From Caldifarciminota bacterium (GTDB lineage Bacteria; WOR-3; Hydrothermia; WGAB01), in contig WGAB01000223.1 of the NCBI GenBank assembly GCA_015489295.1, forward strand, positions 1 to 37,131: a stretch of 37,131 nucleotides of DNA. The letters run 5' to 3'. The notes below the pieces were generated by a model. It was not told where the DNA came from. It saw only the letters and a list, made by a program, of their open reading frames with translations, and ran no database searches. Position numbers and translations under genes: made by a program. Shown here piece by piece: positions 8,038 to 16,257 of this stretch. Position 1 is the first letter of the stretch. Every line of letters starts with the position of its first letter.

Positions 8038-8934
8038 TCACCTCCATTCCAGGTTCAGGGATATTTTATGGGTGGCCCCGAACACATCCCTGTCGTTCGC
8101 ATAGGCGTAGTCCAGCACATAGGCGATGCCCGGCCGCTGGATCCGGAAACCCGCGCCGGCGGTGAAAATGTTTCGGGCATCGTCAGCACCCCGCTTGCTC
8201 TGCAAACCGACCCGGAGGGCCAGGGTGTGGAACAGCCAGAGTTCATTCCCTACCTTGACGTCGGTGAGCGGATCCCCCCGCTCTCCCTTGACCTCCGCAA
8301 CCAGGATATAGGCCTTGTCAAACAGGAGAAGGGCAATGCCTCCCTGGTAGGTGGGGGGAAGGGTTTCCCGGTTCCCCGTGTCCCAGGAGAGGCGCGAGGT
8401 CAGATCCCACACCGTGGCCCCTACGTGCAGGAAGGGCAGGGGCGCCAGTAGGACCGACGCGTCCAGGCCCCATCCCTTGGCACCACTTCGCAGATCCAGT
8501 TCGTTATGCACAAAGAGCCCCTTGAACCGGAACCCCAGGCCCAGCCAGGAGGTCACGGGATAGCCCCAGGCGTATGCCAGGGTGTGTTCGTTCCAGGGAA
8601 TCTCGTCGTTGATCTTGGTTCCCACGTATTCCCACGAAAGGGCACCGCCACCCAGCCCTTCGTTGCCCTGGATAAGGCTCACGAAGCCATAAAACACCGG
8701 GAACTCGCCCAGTCGGCCGTAGGTGCCGGTCAGGGCCCGGCCCTTGAAAAGACCCAGCCCGGCGGGGTTCCAGTACGCCGTTTGGGGCCCATCGGCCAGA
8801 GCGACAAAGGCCCCTCCCAGCGCTGCAGCACGGGCGTCAAAGCCCTGCACCGCAAAGGCCCCTCGGGTGGAGGCCGCCTGCAACCCTGTCCCCGCCACCA
8901 AGAGGATCGCAAAAATCTGTTTCATCGCTTTCAT
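8038..8934 (-). CDS. PorV/PorQ-family outer-membrane beta-barrel protein
   Basis: 298 residues with a signal peptide (about 1-20). The start of the mature protein (GFDARAAALGGAFVALADGP, then YWNPAGLGLF) is the hallmark of the PorV/PorQ (UPF0164) family. The rest is alternating amphipathic strands ending in an aromatic/basic strand (ISLNLEWR), as in outer-membrane barrels. I chose ATG 8934 because GAGGAGG lies 6 nt upstream; a GTG at 8949 would overlap the previous stop. PorV in Bacteroidetes is an accessory of type IX secretion, but relatives occur in lineages without a proven system. It lies directly after the giant Ig-repeat protein, so it may help export or anchor that protein (inference). 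Confidence 0.83.
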   Translation of the reverse strand: MKAMKQIFAILLVAGTGLQAASTRGAFAVQGFDARAAALGGAFVALADGPQTAYWNPAGLGLFKGRALTGTYGRLGEFPVFYGFVSLIQGNEGLGGGALSWEYVGTKINDEIPWNEHTLAYAWGYPVTSWLGLGFRFKGLFVHNELDLRSGAKGWGLDASVLLAPLPFLHVGATVWDLTSRLSWDTGNRETLPPTYQGGIALLLFDKAYILVAEVKGERGDPLTDVKVGNELWLFHTLALRVGLQSKRGADDARNIFTAGAGFRIQRPGIAYVLDYAYANDRDVFGATHKISLNLEWR

Positions 8935-8945
8935 GGGTTTCCTCC

Positions 8946-11900
8946 TCACTTCACTACGGCAATGACGGTTTTATGAACTTCAGTGACCTGACTCCGCTTG
9001 AGGGTTGCTTTCACTACCGACAGATACGGACCGTTCCGAACGGTTTCGCCATCCAGGTTCTTGAAGCCGTCCCAGGTTAACGCCTGGTTGGTCAACCTCC
9101 GGTTGTAATCCTGGGTGGTTTTGTACACCAGGTCACCCGACAGGTTGTAAACCTCCCAGGTTACGGTCGCCGGTTCCGGTGTGCTTACCAGGATGTAATT
9201 CTTCTCCGGAGTCAGTGGCGCAGGGATCTTCACGGTAAAGGCCATGGGGCCGGAGAAGATCCGGGCCGTGTAGGGAGCCGACCGGTTCCCCAGGAGGTCT
9301 TCGGCCACGATCTGGAGGGTGTTGTACTGGCCGTAGGCCAGGGGCACCTGATACAGGAAGAAGCTGGAGTCCCCCTGCGCCATCGTTTGGGCCACGGGGT
9401 TCACCGGGTCTACTTCAGGCACGTACGCGTAAACGGTGCTGAAGGGTTCGGCACGCCCCTGGACGTTGATGTAGTTGGTTTCGGCCACATCTGGCAGAGG
9501 CTGAATCAGGGTGGGTGGTGCTGGCGGTACGGTGTCAAACAGGAAGACAAAGGAGCGGATCCGGAACACCTCATGCAGGTTATTGTTGGTGGCCTTTACC
9601 GACAGCCGGTACACGCCGTTGGCCGAACCGTCGCCCGGCAACATTGTGTCGCTCACAAAGGCGTACACCGTGTCGTTGATCTGCATCACGGTACCCGGAA
9701 CCGTGTCCTGCAGGCGGGGACCCGCCAGGTTCATGTCTACACTCTGGATCCCCACGCCCTCGAGGTCCTTGACCACACTCAACAGGTAGGTCAGCGGTCC
9801 GTACAGGGTGTCCCCCTCGGCGAACAGGGGTTCAACCCGAATGGGTTCCACCACGGCGAAGGTGAGGGTGTCGCCCGTGCCGTTGCCGGCCCTATCCACC
9901 AGGTGGTAACTCCACTGGTAGGGGCCATAGGGGAGCGGTGCGCCAAGTTCCAGAACGATCCGGTTGCCCTCCAGGGAGATCTGGGTGAAGAGCATCTCTT
10001 CGCCCGAATTCAGGTTGACCAGATGGAAGTCCGAAGCTTCCAGGTCCACGCCGCTGCCCGTCTCCAGGATATCGATCCAAAGGCTGGTGGGGGCGGTGAG
10101 AATCTGCTCGTTGGGTTCGGGATAGGTTTGAACCACCTGGGGAGGTGTGGCGTCGATGAGGAACAGGGTGATGCGCTCGTCTCCCTGCACGCCGTTTTGA
10201 GCGACTGGACGAACCTTAAAGAAGTAGGTGCCGTCGCCCAGGGATGTGGGCACAAAGGTCAGGAGATACAGGGTATCCTGCTGGGTGAAGGTCCGCTGTC
10301 CCGGTACCGTTTGCCCCGAGATCGTGTAGAGGACGCTCACCGTTTGGGCGGTGTCCAAACCTGTCCAGGTGCCGTCGTAGATGTAGGCCTTTACTTCGTT
10401 GAGGCTCTGGGTGATGGTGCCGGAGTCGGGATCAAAGGCCAGGACCTGGGGTTTGAATTCGGCGGTGGTGAACTCGTAGGAGCTGATCCAGAAATTGCCG
10501 GCCCTATCCTGTAACCGGTAGGCAACCGTATAGGTCCCCTGCTGCAGGGCCACATTCTCCAGCAACCGGTATACCAGGATGCCGGTGCCGTCGCCGGGAT
10601 CATGGTATCCGTAGGCGCCTGCGACAGGGGCTCCGTTGGGGTCGATAAGCATCACGGAGGATCGGTTGAAATCGATGCCTGAAACTCCGTTTACCCAAGG
10701 ATAGAGATCGGAGATCTGGAGATATACCGAATCGATCGGATGCTGCAGAAAGCCGTTGGCCGGAGGGAAGGCCGCCGTAACGGCCGGAGGCAGGTTGTCA
10801 TAGATAAGGGGCAGAGTATCGGGATTCTGCTCCAGGGTGTTCCCGGCCAGGTCCTGGCCCGAGAGCACGATGGTGTATTGCCCGTCCATGGTGCCGTTGG
10901 GCATCAGGGGGTCTGCCAGGTAGAAGAACAGGGTGTCGCCTTCCAGGGCCAGAGTGCCGGGAACCTCGCTGCCGTCACCCTGGTACAGGCGAAGCCAGGT
11001 GTGAGCCGGATCCAACGGTGCACCCGAAGGCACGGTGAAGGAGGCCGAAATCACGCTGAGGGTGTCCCGGGCGGTGCCAGAGGGATTCACCGTAACCGAG
11101 AGGGGCTGGGCTGTTACATAGCGGAACGCAAATTCGCCCTCCAGCTCGTTCCCGGCCCGGTCGCGGAGGAGGACATGGACCCGGTACCATCCGTGGGTGG
11201 GCGTGTAGGCAGGGTCGGGTACCCAGGCGATGGTGCCCGTGTTGGGGGTAGTGGCATGGACATGGCGGGTTCCAGGGATCCCCTGACCGTTGGGGGCAAT
11301 GAGGTATACCTGGGAGTTTTCAAAGTCGATGCCCGAAACCTCTACCGGGAGGCGCTGGGGCAACGGCGTTCGGGGGTGCCGGGCCTGTGCCTGGAACCGG
11401 CTCCGTGGAGCCAGCCCCTTCGAAAGGGAGGTCCGTTCCACCGGTTTCCAGCCGGGGCCTTCCGTGACAAACACGCTCCGGCTCAAAAGGTCACTGATTT
11501 CCACGTACACCGAGTCCGGGAAGGCCGCATGGTAGGTGCTGTCTCCCGGGAACACCTGGGTTACGGAAGGCGCCACGTTGTCGTAGATGAAGTAGGCGGT
11601 GTCCGGATTCTGGGGAAGGGTGTTGCCCACCAGGTCCTCGGCCGAGAGCACCACGGTGTACGCCCCATCCTGGGCGCCGGTGGGGAGAAGAGGATTGGCC
11701 AGGGAGAAGATAAGAGTATCGGCGTGATGGAAGAGGCTACCGGGCAGCAGGGTACCGTCGGGACCATAAACCTGGAGCCAGGTTACCGAGGGATCGAAGT
11801 TGATGCCCGCACCAGAGGGGGCATAGAGTACCGCATAAACGCGATACAGGGTGTCGTTGACAGCAGCGCCGTCGGCCGGATGCAGAGTGGCCTGCACGTT

Positions 11901-14900
11901 TGCCGTGGGCAGGTACCGGAAGGTAAAACTGCCCGAGATAGCGTTGCCAGCCCGGTCATAGACAGTGTAAGACACGGTGTATTCGCCGTAGATGGGGGTG
12001 TATCCGGGATCAAACACCCAGGACAGGGTACCGGTCCCGTCGCCGTAATCCACGAAGTGCTTGATGCCGGGAACCCCCAGGCCATTGGGATCGAGCACCT
12101 CCAGCACCGATGCCGGGTAGTCCACACCCCCGACGAACTGAACACCGGGCACCAAATCGCTGAGGAAGAGGGTTACGGAATCCGGGGGTTGAACCAGGAG
12201 ATCACCAGCGGCGGGCTGGGTTCCGGTAAGGCTGGGAGCGATGTTGTCGTAGACGAAGAACACAGTATCGGGATAAGGGGAAAGGAGGTTTCCAACACGG
12301 TCCCGGGCGTAGATCAGCACCACATATCCACCGTCGTTGGATCCCGTGGGAAGGAGAGGCGGAATCAGGGTGTAGCGGAGATTATCGACGCCGTTGGTGC
12401 TTAAGGTGCCGTTCACCGGTGCGCCGTCTTCGTTGAAGGCTTCCAGGTAGGTTACCCCGGGGGTGAAATCGATGCCCGATCCGGCCCCATCCGACAGAAT
12501 CACTTCAATCTCGCGGAGGGTATCCCGCACCACGCTGAGGTGCGCGGGCGACGACCCTACCAGAACGGGTCCTTCCTGGTCAAAGTAGAAAACGGAGTGG
12601 AGACTGTCGCGGTTGCCGGCATGGTCCTGGACGATGCTCACGAGCGTGTACCGCCCTGTGGTGGACAGGGGCTGGTCCAGGATCCAGAGCAGCGTGTCGC
12701 CGTGGACCTCCTTGTGTCCGGGCTGCAGGGCTCCGGTAGATCCCAGCAGGAAGATCAGGGTTTGGGAGAAGTTGGTGCCGGAGGTTTCCCGGCCTGCCCG
12801 CTCATCCGACACCACCACGTATACCCGATCGATGGGCGATGCGAAGGCCGTGTCCGAAGGGGGGTACACGCTGAGAACCTGCGGGGCCTGGGTGTCGTAA
12901 AGGAAGGTGGTGGTATCCTGGGTCAGGTTGCCAGCCCGGTCGTAAACCTGTACGTAGGCGAAGTACCGGCCGTCATCCGACCCGTCGGTTTTTAAAGGTG
13001 GAATGGGGCTGAAAATCAGGGTGGAGTCCGTGGGAGCGGTCAGGCTGCCGGGCACCTCACCGTTGGGGCCCACGAACTGTACCGTGCTGGCAGCGGCGTT
13101 GGGACCCGAAAGGTTGTCCACGATATGGATTTCAAACTGGGCCACTTGGCGCTGAATCGAAGAGTCCTCGGGGAAGATTTCAAAGGATGGAGGCGAGGTG
13201 TCGAACACGAAGTGCAGGGAATCCACAGTGGTGTTCCCGGCGGAATCGTAGAGCGTGGCCTCCAGCGTGTAAAAGTCGTCAAAGGCACCGCCAGGGAGTA
13301 GAGGCTGAGTGAGTTCCAGGGCCAGGGTATCCGGGGTGTGAAAGACCACAGCCCCCTCCATCGAGGTTTGGCCCCGCTTTAGCACGAGGAACGAGTGGGA
13401 GAAATCCACGCCCGCCAGGTTGTCCTGAACCCGAACCCAAACCCGTTGCAGGGTGTCTACCTGGATGCTCCCATCGGAGGGGTAGGCCTCAACCCAGGTG
13501 GGAGGGGTGCGGTCCACCACCACGCGCAGGGTTTCGGAGGGGATACTGGGGTTCATCACATCGTCGTAGGACACCACGAAGAGCCGGTTGTCTCCACCTG
13601 CGAACTCCACGGGGATGGCGAAGTGGCCAGTGATGGAGTCTGCCACGGTGTCGGCGTAAAAGAGGTAGTTCTGGTAAAGGCGAATCCGGTTGCCGGGTTC
13701 GGAAACACCCTCCACCGTGTCGGCAGTGGAGCGGGTGGGGGAGGGCAGGGGGAATACAGAAGGTCTGGGCGGAGGACGGTTATCGATCTCAATGGGGGTC
13801 ACCTCCACGTCCATATCCCCGGAGAGAGGATCAATAGCACGGATGACCGCGTAGTAGGTGGAATCGCTCCCGGGAGCCAGGAAGTTCTGGGCGTCGCTTT
13901 TTCCATCGAAGACGATGGCATGGGACCCTCCGCTGAGGCCGACCGAGTCCAGGAGGGTTCGGACCAGGTGATCTTGGTCGAAATGGGTGGGAGAGTTGTA
14001 AATGCGGATGACGACATGGGCGGGTTCCGACAGATTGAACCGCAGGTCGGTGGCATCAAACAAGAAATCCTGATTCTGCGGCGAGATCTTGGGGGGCGAG
14101 AAATAGACCTCGGAAACCTGAGTGGGCACGGAGTTGGCGATCACCTGACCGGTGAGCACGGTGGTGTTGTAAGCCTCGTCTTCCAGAAAAACCTTGACGT
14201 TGTATGCCCCGTCGGGCAGGGGACCGGGGCCAAACAGGGTGAAATAGGCGCCGTCCCCCCGGAAGGCTTCCATGAAATTGGTGGAGAACACCAGATTCCC
14301 TTCGGGGTCGTACACCTCGGCTGTGGCATTCCCGGTAAAGGCATAAATTTCAACCCGGGCGGAGTTTCCGATGGGAATCGGGGCAGGCCAAACTTCGATG
14401 TCGGTGAAGCGATTGGTGAGATCCCCCACCCGGTAGCTCAACGGCCCCGCGTCCCGGGGAAGGGTGACGTCCACCGCGTGATTGCCCCAATCCAAGAAGT
14501 ACAGCAGAAGGTCGGTGGACATGTTGTTTTCCAGGTACTTGACAAAGAGATAGACGGGGAAGGGGGGAAGAACCGGAGAACGCTCGGGCGTGAACTGGTA
14601 ATAGGTTACACCGGTATCGTTCCACACCTCCAAGATGCCGATGCGGTTCGGAGGGAAATACTGGGCATAATCGGGAGGGAAGGTGCCCGAGACCTCGAAC
14701 TCGATTTTACAGTAGTCTTCGATACCGTTGTTATCCGGGCTGAAGGGATTGGGTTCAAAGGAAAGGTTGAGGATCTGGGGAAGGGTTGTGTCGATGACCA
14801 CCCACAACCCTGTGGTATCGCTGAGGTTGCCAGCGGTGTCCTCGGCGGCGAAGAGGATCTGGACGGGACCCTCCGGATAAGACCCTCCATCCCAGGTGAT

Positions 14901-15149
14901 GGTGTGGTGTCCGGTGGAATAAAAGACTTGGTTTAAAAGGTAATCCGAGGTTCCTTCCACCCAGGCCGAAATGTACGCTGGCTCGGAGACGGAGAACCCG
15001 ATTACCGTGGTATCCGCGACTCCGTCACCGTTGGGTGAGAAGGGGTTGGGATTGGCCGAGAACCCTGAGATCGTGGGCGGCGTCAGGTCCTGGGCCCCCA
15101 ACAAGCCGAATAGTCCTAAAAAGGTGAGCAACCAACCCAAACGTCCCAT
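8946..15149 (-). CDS. Giant secreted Ig-like repeat protein with FlgD-type C-terminal domain
   Basis: 2067 residues. Signal peptide at 1-19. The N-terminus holds FlgD-Ig-like segments with the PNPFSPNGDG motif (about 35-45, with a related copy near 130). The middle is a series of roughly twelve Ig-like repeats of about 100-110 residues, recognised by 'D-x-x-P-P' starts, 'YDRAGN' or 'DLAGN' centres and 'FxYD' ends. The C-terminal ~95 residues are a FlgD Ig-like domain (TWDGFKNLDGETVRNGPY), a type often found at the end of surface proteins. A 48-residue basic, proline/arginine-rich segment (about 1223-1270) interrupts one repeat. AGGAG lies 7 nt before the ATG. It is embedded between minor pilin genes and a PorV-like barrel, suggesting a cell-surface or pilus-associated adhesin; the ligand is unknown. 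Confidence 0.88.
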   Translation of the reverse strand: MGRLGWLLTFLGLFGLLGAQDLTPPTISGFSANPNPFSPNGDGVADTTVIGFSVSEPAYISAWVEGTSDYLLNQVFYSTGHHTITWDGGSYPEGPVQILFAAEDTAGNLSDTTGLWVVIDTTLPQILNLSFEPNPFSPDNNGIEDYCKIEFEVSGTFPPDYAQYFPPNRIGILEVWNDTGVTYYQFTPERSPVLPPFPVYLFVKYLENNMSTDLLLYFLDWGNHAVDVTLPRDAGPLSYRVGDLTNRFTDIEVWPAPIPIGNSARVEIYAFTGNATAEVYDPEGNLVFSTNFMEAFRGDGAYFTLFGPGPLPDGAYNVKVFLEDEAYNTTVLTGQVIANSVPTQVSEVYFSPPKISPQNQDFLFDATDLRFNLSEPAHVVIRIYNSPTHFDQDHLVRTLLDSVGLSGGSHAIVFDGKSDAQNFLAPGSDSTYYAVIRAIDPLSGDMDVEVTPIEIDNRPPPRPSVFPLPSPTRSTADTVEGVSEPGNRIRLYQNYLFYADTVADSITGHFAIPVEFAGGDNRLFVVSYDDVMNPSIPSETLRVVVDRTPPTWVEAYPSDGSIQVDTLQRVWVRVQDNLAGVDFSHSFLVLKRGQTSMEGAVVFHTPDTLALELTQPLLPGGAFDDFYTLEATLYDSAGNTTVDSLHFVFDTSPPSFEIFPEDSSIQRQVAQFEIHIVDNLSGPNAAASTVQFVGPNGEVPGSLTAPTDSTLIFSPIPPLKTDGSDDGRYFAYVQVYDRAGNLTQDTTTFLYDTQAPQVLSVYPPSDTAFASPIDRVYVVVSDERAGRETSGTNFSQTLIFLLGSTGALQPGHKEVHGDTLLWILDQPLSTTGRYTLVSIVQDHAGNRDSLHSVFYFDQEGPVLVGSSPAHLSVVRDTLREIEVILSDGAGSGIDFTPGVTYLEAFNEDGAPVNGTLSTNGVDNLRYTLIPPLLPTGSNDGGYVVLIYARDRVGNLLSPYPDTVFFVYDNIAPSLTGTQPAAGDLLVQPPDSVTLFLSDLVPGVQFVGGVDYPASVLEVLDPNGLGVPGIKHFVDYGDGTGTLSWVFDPGYTPIYGEYTVSYTVYDRAGNAISGSFTFRYLPTANVQATLHPADGAAVNDTLYRVYAVLYAPSGAGINFDPSVTWLQVYGPDGTLLPGSLFHHADTLIFSLANPLLPTGAQDGAYTVVLSAEDLVGNTLPQNPDTAYFIYDNVAPSVTQVFPGDSTYHAAFPDSVYVEISDLLSRSVFVTEGPGWKPVERTSLSKGLAPRSRFQAQARHPRTPLPQRLPVEVSGIDFENSQVYLIAPNGQGIPGTRHVHATTPNTGTIAWVPDPAYTPTHGWYRVHVLLRDRAGNELEGEFAFRYVTAQPLSVTVNPSGTARDTLSVISASFTVPSGAPLDPAHTWLRLYQGDGSEVPGTLALEGDTLFFYLADPLMPNGTMDGQYTIVLSGQDLAGNTLEQNPDTLPLIYDNLPPAVTAAFPPANGFLQHPIDSVYLQISDLYPWVNGVSGIDFNRSSVMLIDPNGAPVAGAYGYHDPGDGTGILVYRLLENVALQQGTYTVAYRLQDRAGNFWISSYEFTTAEFKPQVLAFDPDSGTITQSLNEVKAYIYDGTWTGLDTAQTVSVLYTISGQTVPGQRTFTQQDTLYLLTFVPTSLGDGTYFFKVRPVAQNGVQGDERITLFLIDATPPQVVQTYPEPNEQILTAPTSLWIDILETGSGVDLEASDFHLVNLNSGEEMLFTQISLEGNRIVLELGAPLPYGPYQWSYHLVDRAGNGTGDTLTFAVVEPIRVEPLFAEGDTLYGPLTYLLSVVKDLEGVGIQSVDMNLAGPRLQDTVPGTVMQINDTVYAFVSDTMLPGDGSANGVYRLSVKATNNNLHEVFRIRSFVFLFDTVPPAPPTLIQPLPDVAETNYINVQGRAEPFSTVYAYVPEVDPVNPVAQTMAQGDSSFFLYQVPLAYGQYNTLQIVAEDLLGNRSAPYTARIFSGPMAFTVKIPAPLTPEKNYILVSTPEPATVTWEVYNLSGDLVYKTTQDYNRRLTNQALTWDGFKNLDGETVRNGPYLSVVKATLKRSQVTEVHKTVIAVVK
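10445..12250 (-). repeat. Higher-order A-B-A-B-A Ig repeat block in the giant protein gene
   Basis: Two alternating repeat types are visible in the protein. Type A carries 'PDSV-x-L-x-ISDL', 'SGIDF' and 'DPNG'. Type B carries 'PSGA', 'TWL', 'PG-x-L' and 'NPDT-x-x-x-IYD'. They occur in the order A-B-A-B-A, with a period of about 640-670 nt per A-B pair once the 144-nt insertion is removed. This indicates duplication of a two-domain unit rather than of single domains. Boundaries are approximate. Confidence 0.6.
11340..11483 (-). mobile_element. Palindromic in-frame insertion (possible small mobile element) in the Ig-repeat gene
   Basis: Compared with the sister repeats, the A-type repeat here has 48 extra codons between its ISDL and VSGIDF motifs. 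The extra peptide is Arg/Pro/Ser-rich and unlike the surrounding acidic beta sequence. At DNA level the core is strongly structured: CTGGAACCGG (11391-11400) pairs with CCGGTTTCCAG (11441-11451) with one bulge, and GGCC lies further out on both sides. Two small hairpins sit inside, at 11399-11412 and 11416-11428. This resembles palindromic elements that insert in frame into genes (as in Rickettsia), but no second copy or target duplication was seen in the window. Confidence 0.5.
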
Positions 15150-15167
15150 TGCTCCACTCCTTTTTCT

Positions 15168-15824
15168 CTAATAATGGCGATTCCGAAGAAAGACCAGGTT
15201 GTCAATCTTATAGCGGCCGTAATGATCGTGGAACTGCTGTCCACTCGGGTAGGTTCCTGCCGAAGTGTACCCGGGTAACGGCTGAGGGGTTTTGAGGTAC
15301 AGCACGAACTGGACCCCCTCCACCGAATCCCTCTGGGCCGGGGTGAGCTCCTGTTGTCCCGGCCCGATCTCCTTCCCCTGGGCACCGTAATACCGGAGTT
15401 CAAAATAGTCCACCAGGGGCGACAGCACCTTGACCTTGGCTGGGTTCTGAGGGTTGTAGGTGTAAAGGGTGTCGTTGGACCAGCGGATCCCAAAGAAGTC
15501 CTCGAGCTCCACAATTCCGTTCATGTTGACGTCCGCTGAGAACTCCAGCTGGGTTCGGGTGGCCTTGGTGATGCCAAAGGCACCGGTGCCGGCAGGGTCC
15601 AGTCCTACACTTTGCAGGTACTTTTCCAGCTGATGGCTCACTTTCAACCCCTCAATGCGGAGCTCCGCCAGGGCGGTTTCCCTCCGCTGAAGCCGAAGGT
15701 GGTTGACAAAAAAGCTTGCAATTAACCCCAGGATCAGGGACAAAATTGTGATTGAAACCAATACTTCCACCAGGGTATAGCCCCTGGAAAGGAAGGATTG
15801 CCACTCAATAATCCGATTACTCAT
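15168..15824 (-). CDS. pilW: PilW-like minor pilin
   Basis: 218 residues from ATG 15824. The prepilin cleavage site is SRG followed by YTLVEVLVS, with Glu at mature +5, then a hydrophobic helix and the RLQRRETALAELR stretch typical of PilW/GspJ-like proteins. The globular part is beta-rich and includes an acidic DVNMNGIVELEDFFG segment that looks like a calcium-binding loop. The ATG lies inside the last codons of the preceding pilV-like gene (8-nt overlap), implying translational coupling; the TTG at 15833 is less likely. Minor pilins of this type prime pilus assembly with PilV, PilX and PilY1. Confidence 0.82.
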   Translation of the reverse strand: MSNRIIEWQSFLSRGYTLVEVLVSITILSLILGLIASFFVNHLRLQRRETALAELRIEGLKVSHQLEKYLQSVGLDPAGTGAFGITKATRTQLEFSADVNMNGIVELEDFFGIRWSNDTLYTYNPQNPAKVKVLSPLVDYFELRYYGAQGKEIGPGQQELTPAQRDSVEGVQFVLYLKTPQPLPGYTSAGTYPSGQQFHDHYGRYKIDNLVFLRNRHY

Positions 15825-16257
15825 AGTTCCCAAGCAAAGAAGTCAGGAATACCTGATGCTCAACGTTTTGCACATCTATGTATTTCACCCTAACTTCGAT
15901 TTGGATGGTTTCCTTCTGGAGCGGAGAAAAGGAAACCGTGGAGGTTTTGATAAACTTGACCCCCTGGACGTGCACCGTGTCGGTCATGGTGATCGGGAGG
16001 TCGTCGTTGTCGTCCAGGGCCTTGTACCAGTGGTCGTACCCGTAGGTACGGAGCAACTCGATTTCCTTCTGGGCCAGGTTTGAGGCAATGGAAATCCCAT
16101 TGGCCAGGGTGGTGGTTTGGACACTGGCGATCATGAGGTTCAGGAAACTGATCAACGCCACCCCCAGGATAAAAAAGGCCAAAAGCACCCCAAAGAGGGA
16201 GTACCCCCTTTCCTGACGAAGGTTTTTCCAAATTTTCCCGGCCCAAACCCGTTTCAT
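15817..16257 (-). CDS. pilV: PilV-like minor pilin lacking the canonical Glu at +5
   Basis: 146 residues. A basic leader ends in ERG, followed by YSLFGVLLAFFILG, so the predicted mature position +5 is Gly rather than the conserved Glu. The helix then continues with the PilV/GspI-like TLANGISIASNLAQKEIELL. The remainder is a small beta domain. The start overlaps the end of pilQ by 4 nt and the end overlaps pilW, placing it in the same operon. PilV is a minor pilin of the initiating complex. The missing Glu5 may affect how it is incorporated below other subunits; the prepilin peptidase itself mainly needs the Gly at -1, which is kept. Confidence 0.78.
   Translation of the reverse strand: MKRVWAGKIWKNLRQERGYSLFGVLLAFFILGVALISFLNLMIASVQTTTLANGISIASNLAQKEIELLRTYGYDHWYKALDDNDDLPITMTDTVHVQGVKFIKTSTVSFSPLQKETIQIEVRVKYIDVQNVEHQVFLTSLLGNYE

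Noticed and set aside
8934..8949. GTG start at 8949 for the PorV-like gene
   Set aside because: It would overlap the preceding stop codon and place the ribosome-binding GAGGAGG inside the coding region. ATG 8934 fits the spacing and the signal peptide.
10740..12404. Long plus-strand open frame (554 codons) opposite the Ig-repeat gene
   Set aside because: It is the antisense of a clear coding repeat protein in a GC-rich region. Its translation is low-complexity (V/G/Q/H-rich) with no domain, and similar long shadows occur at 928-2091 and 13395-14936.
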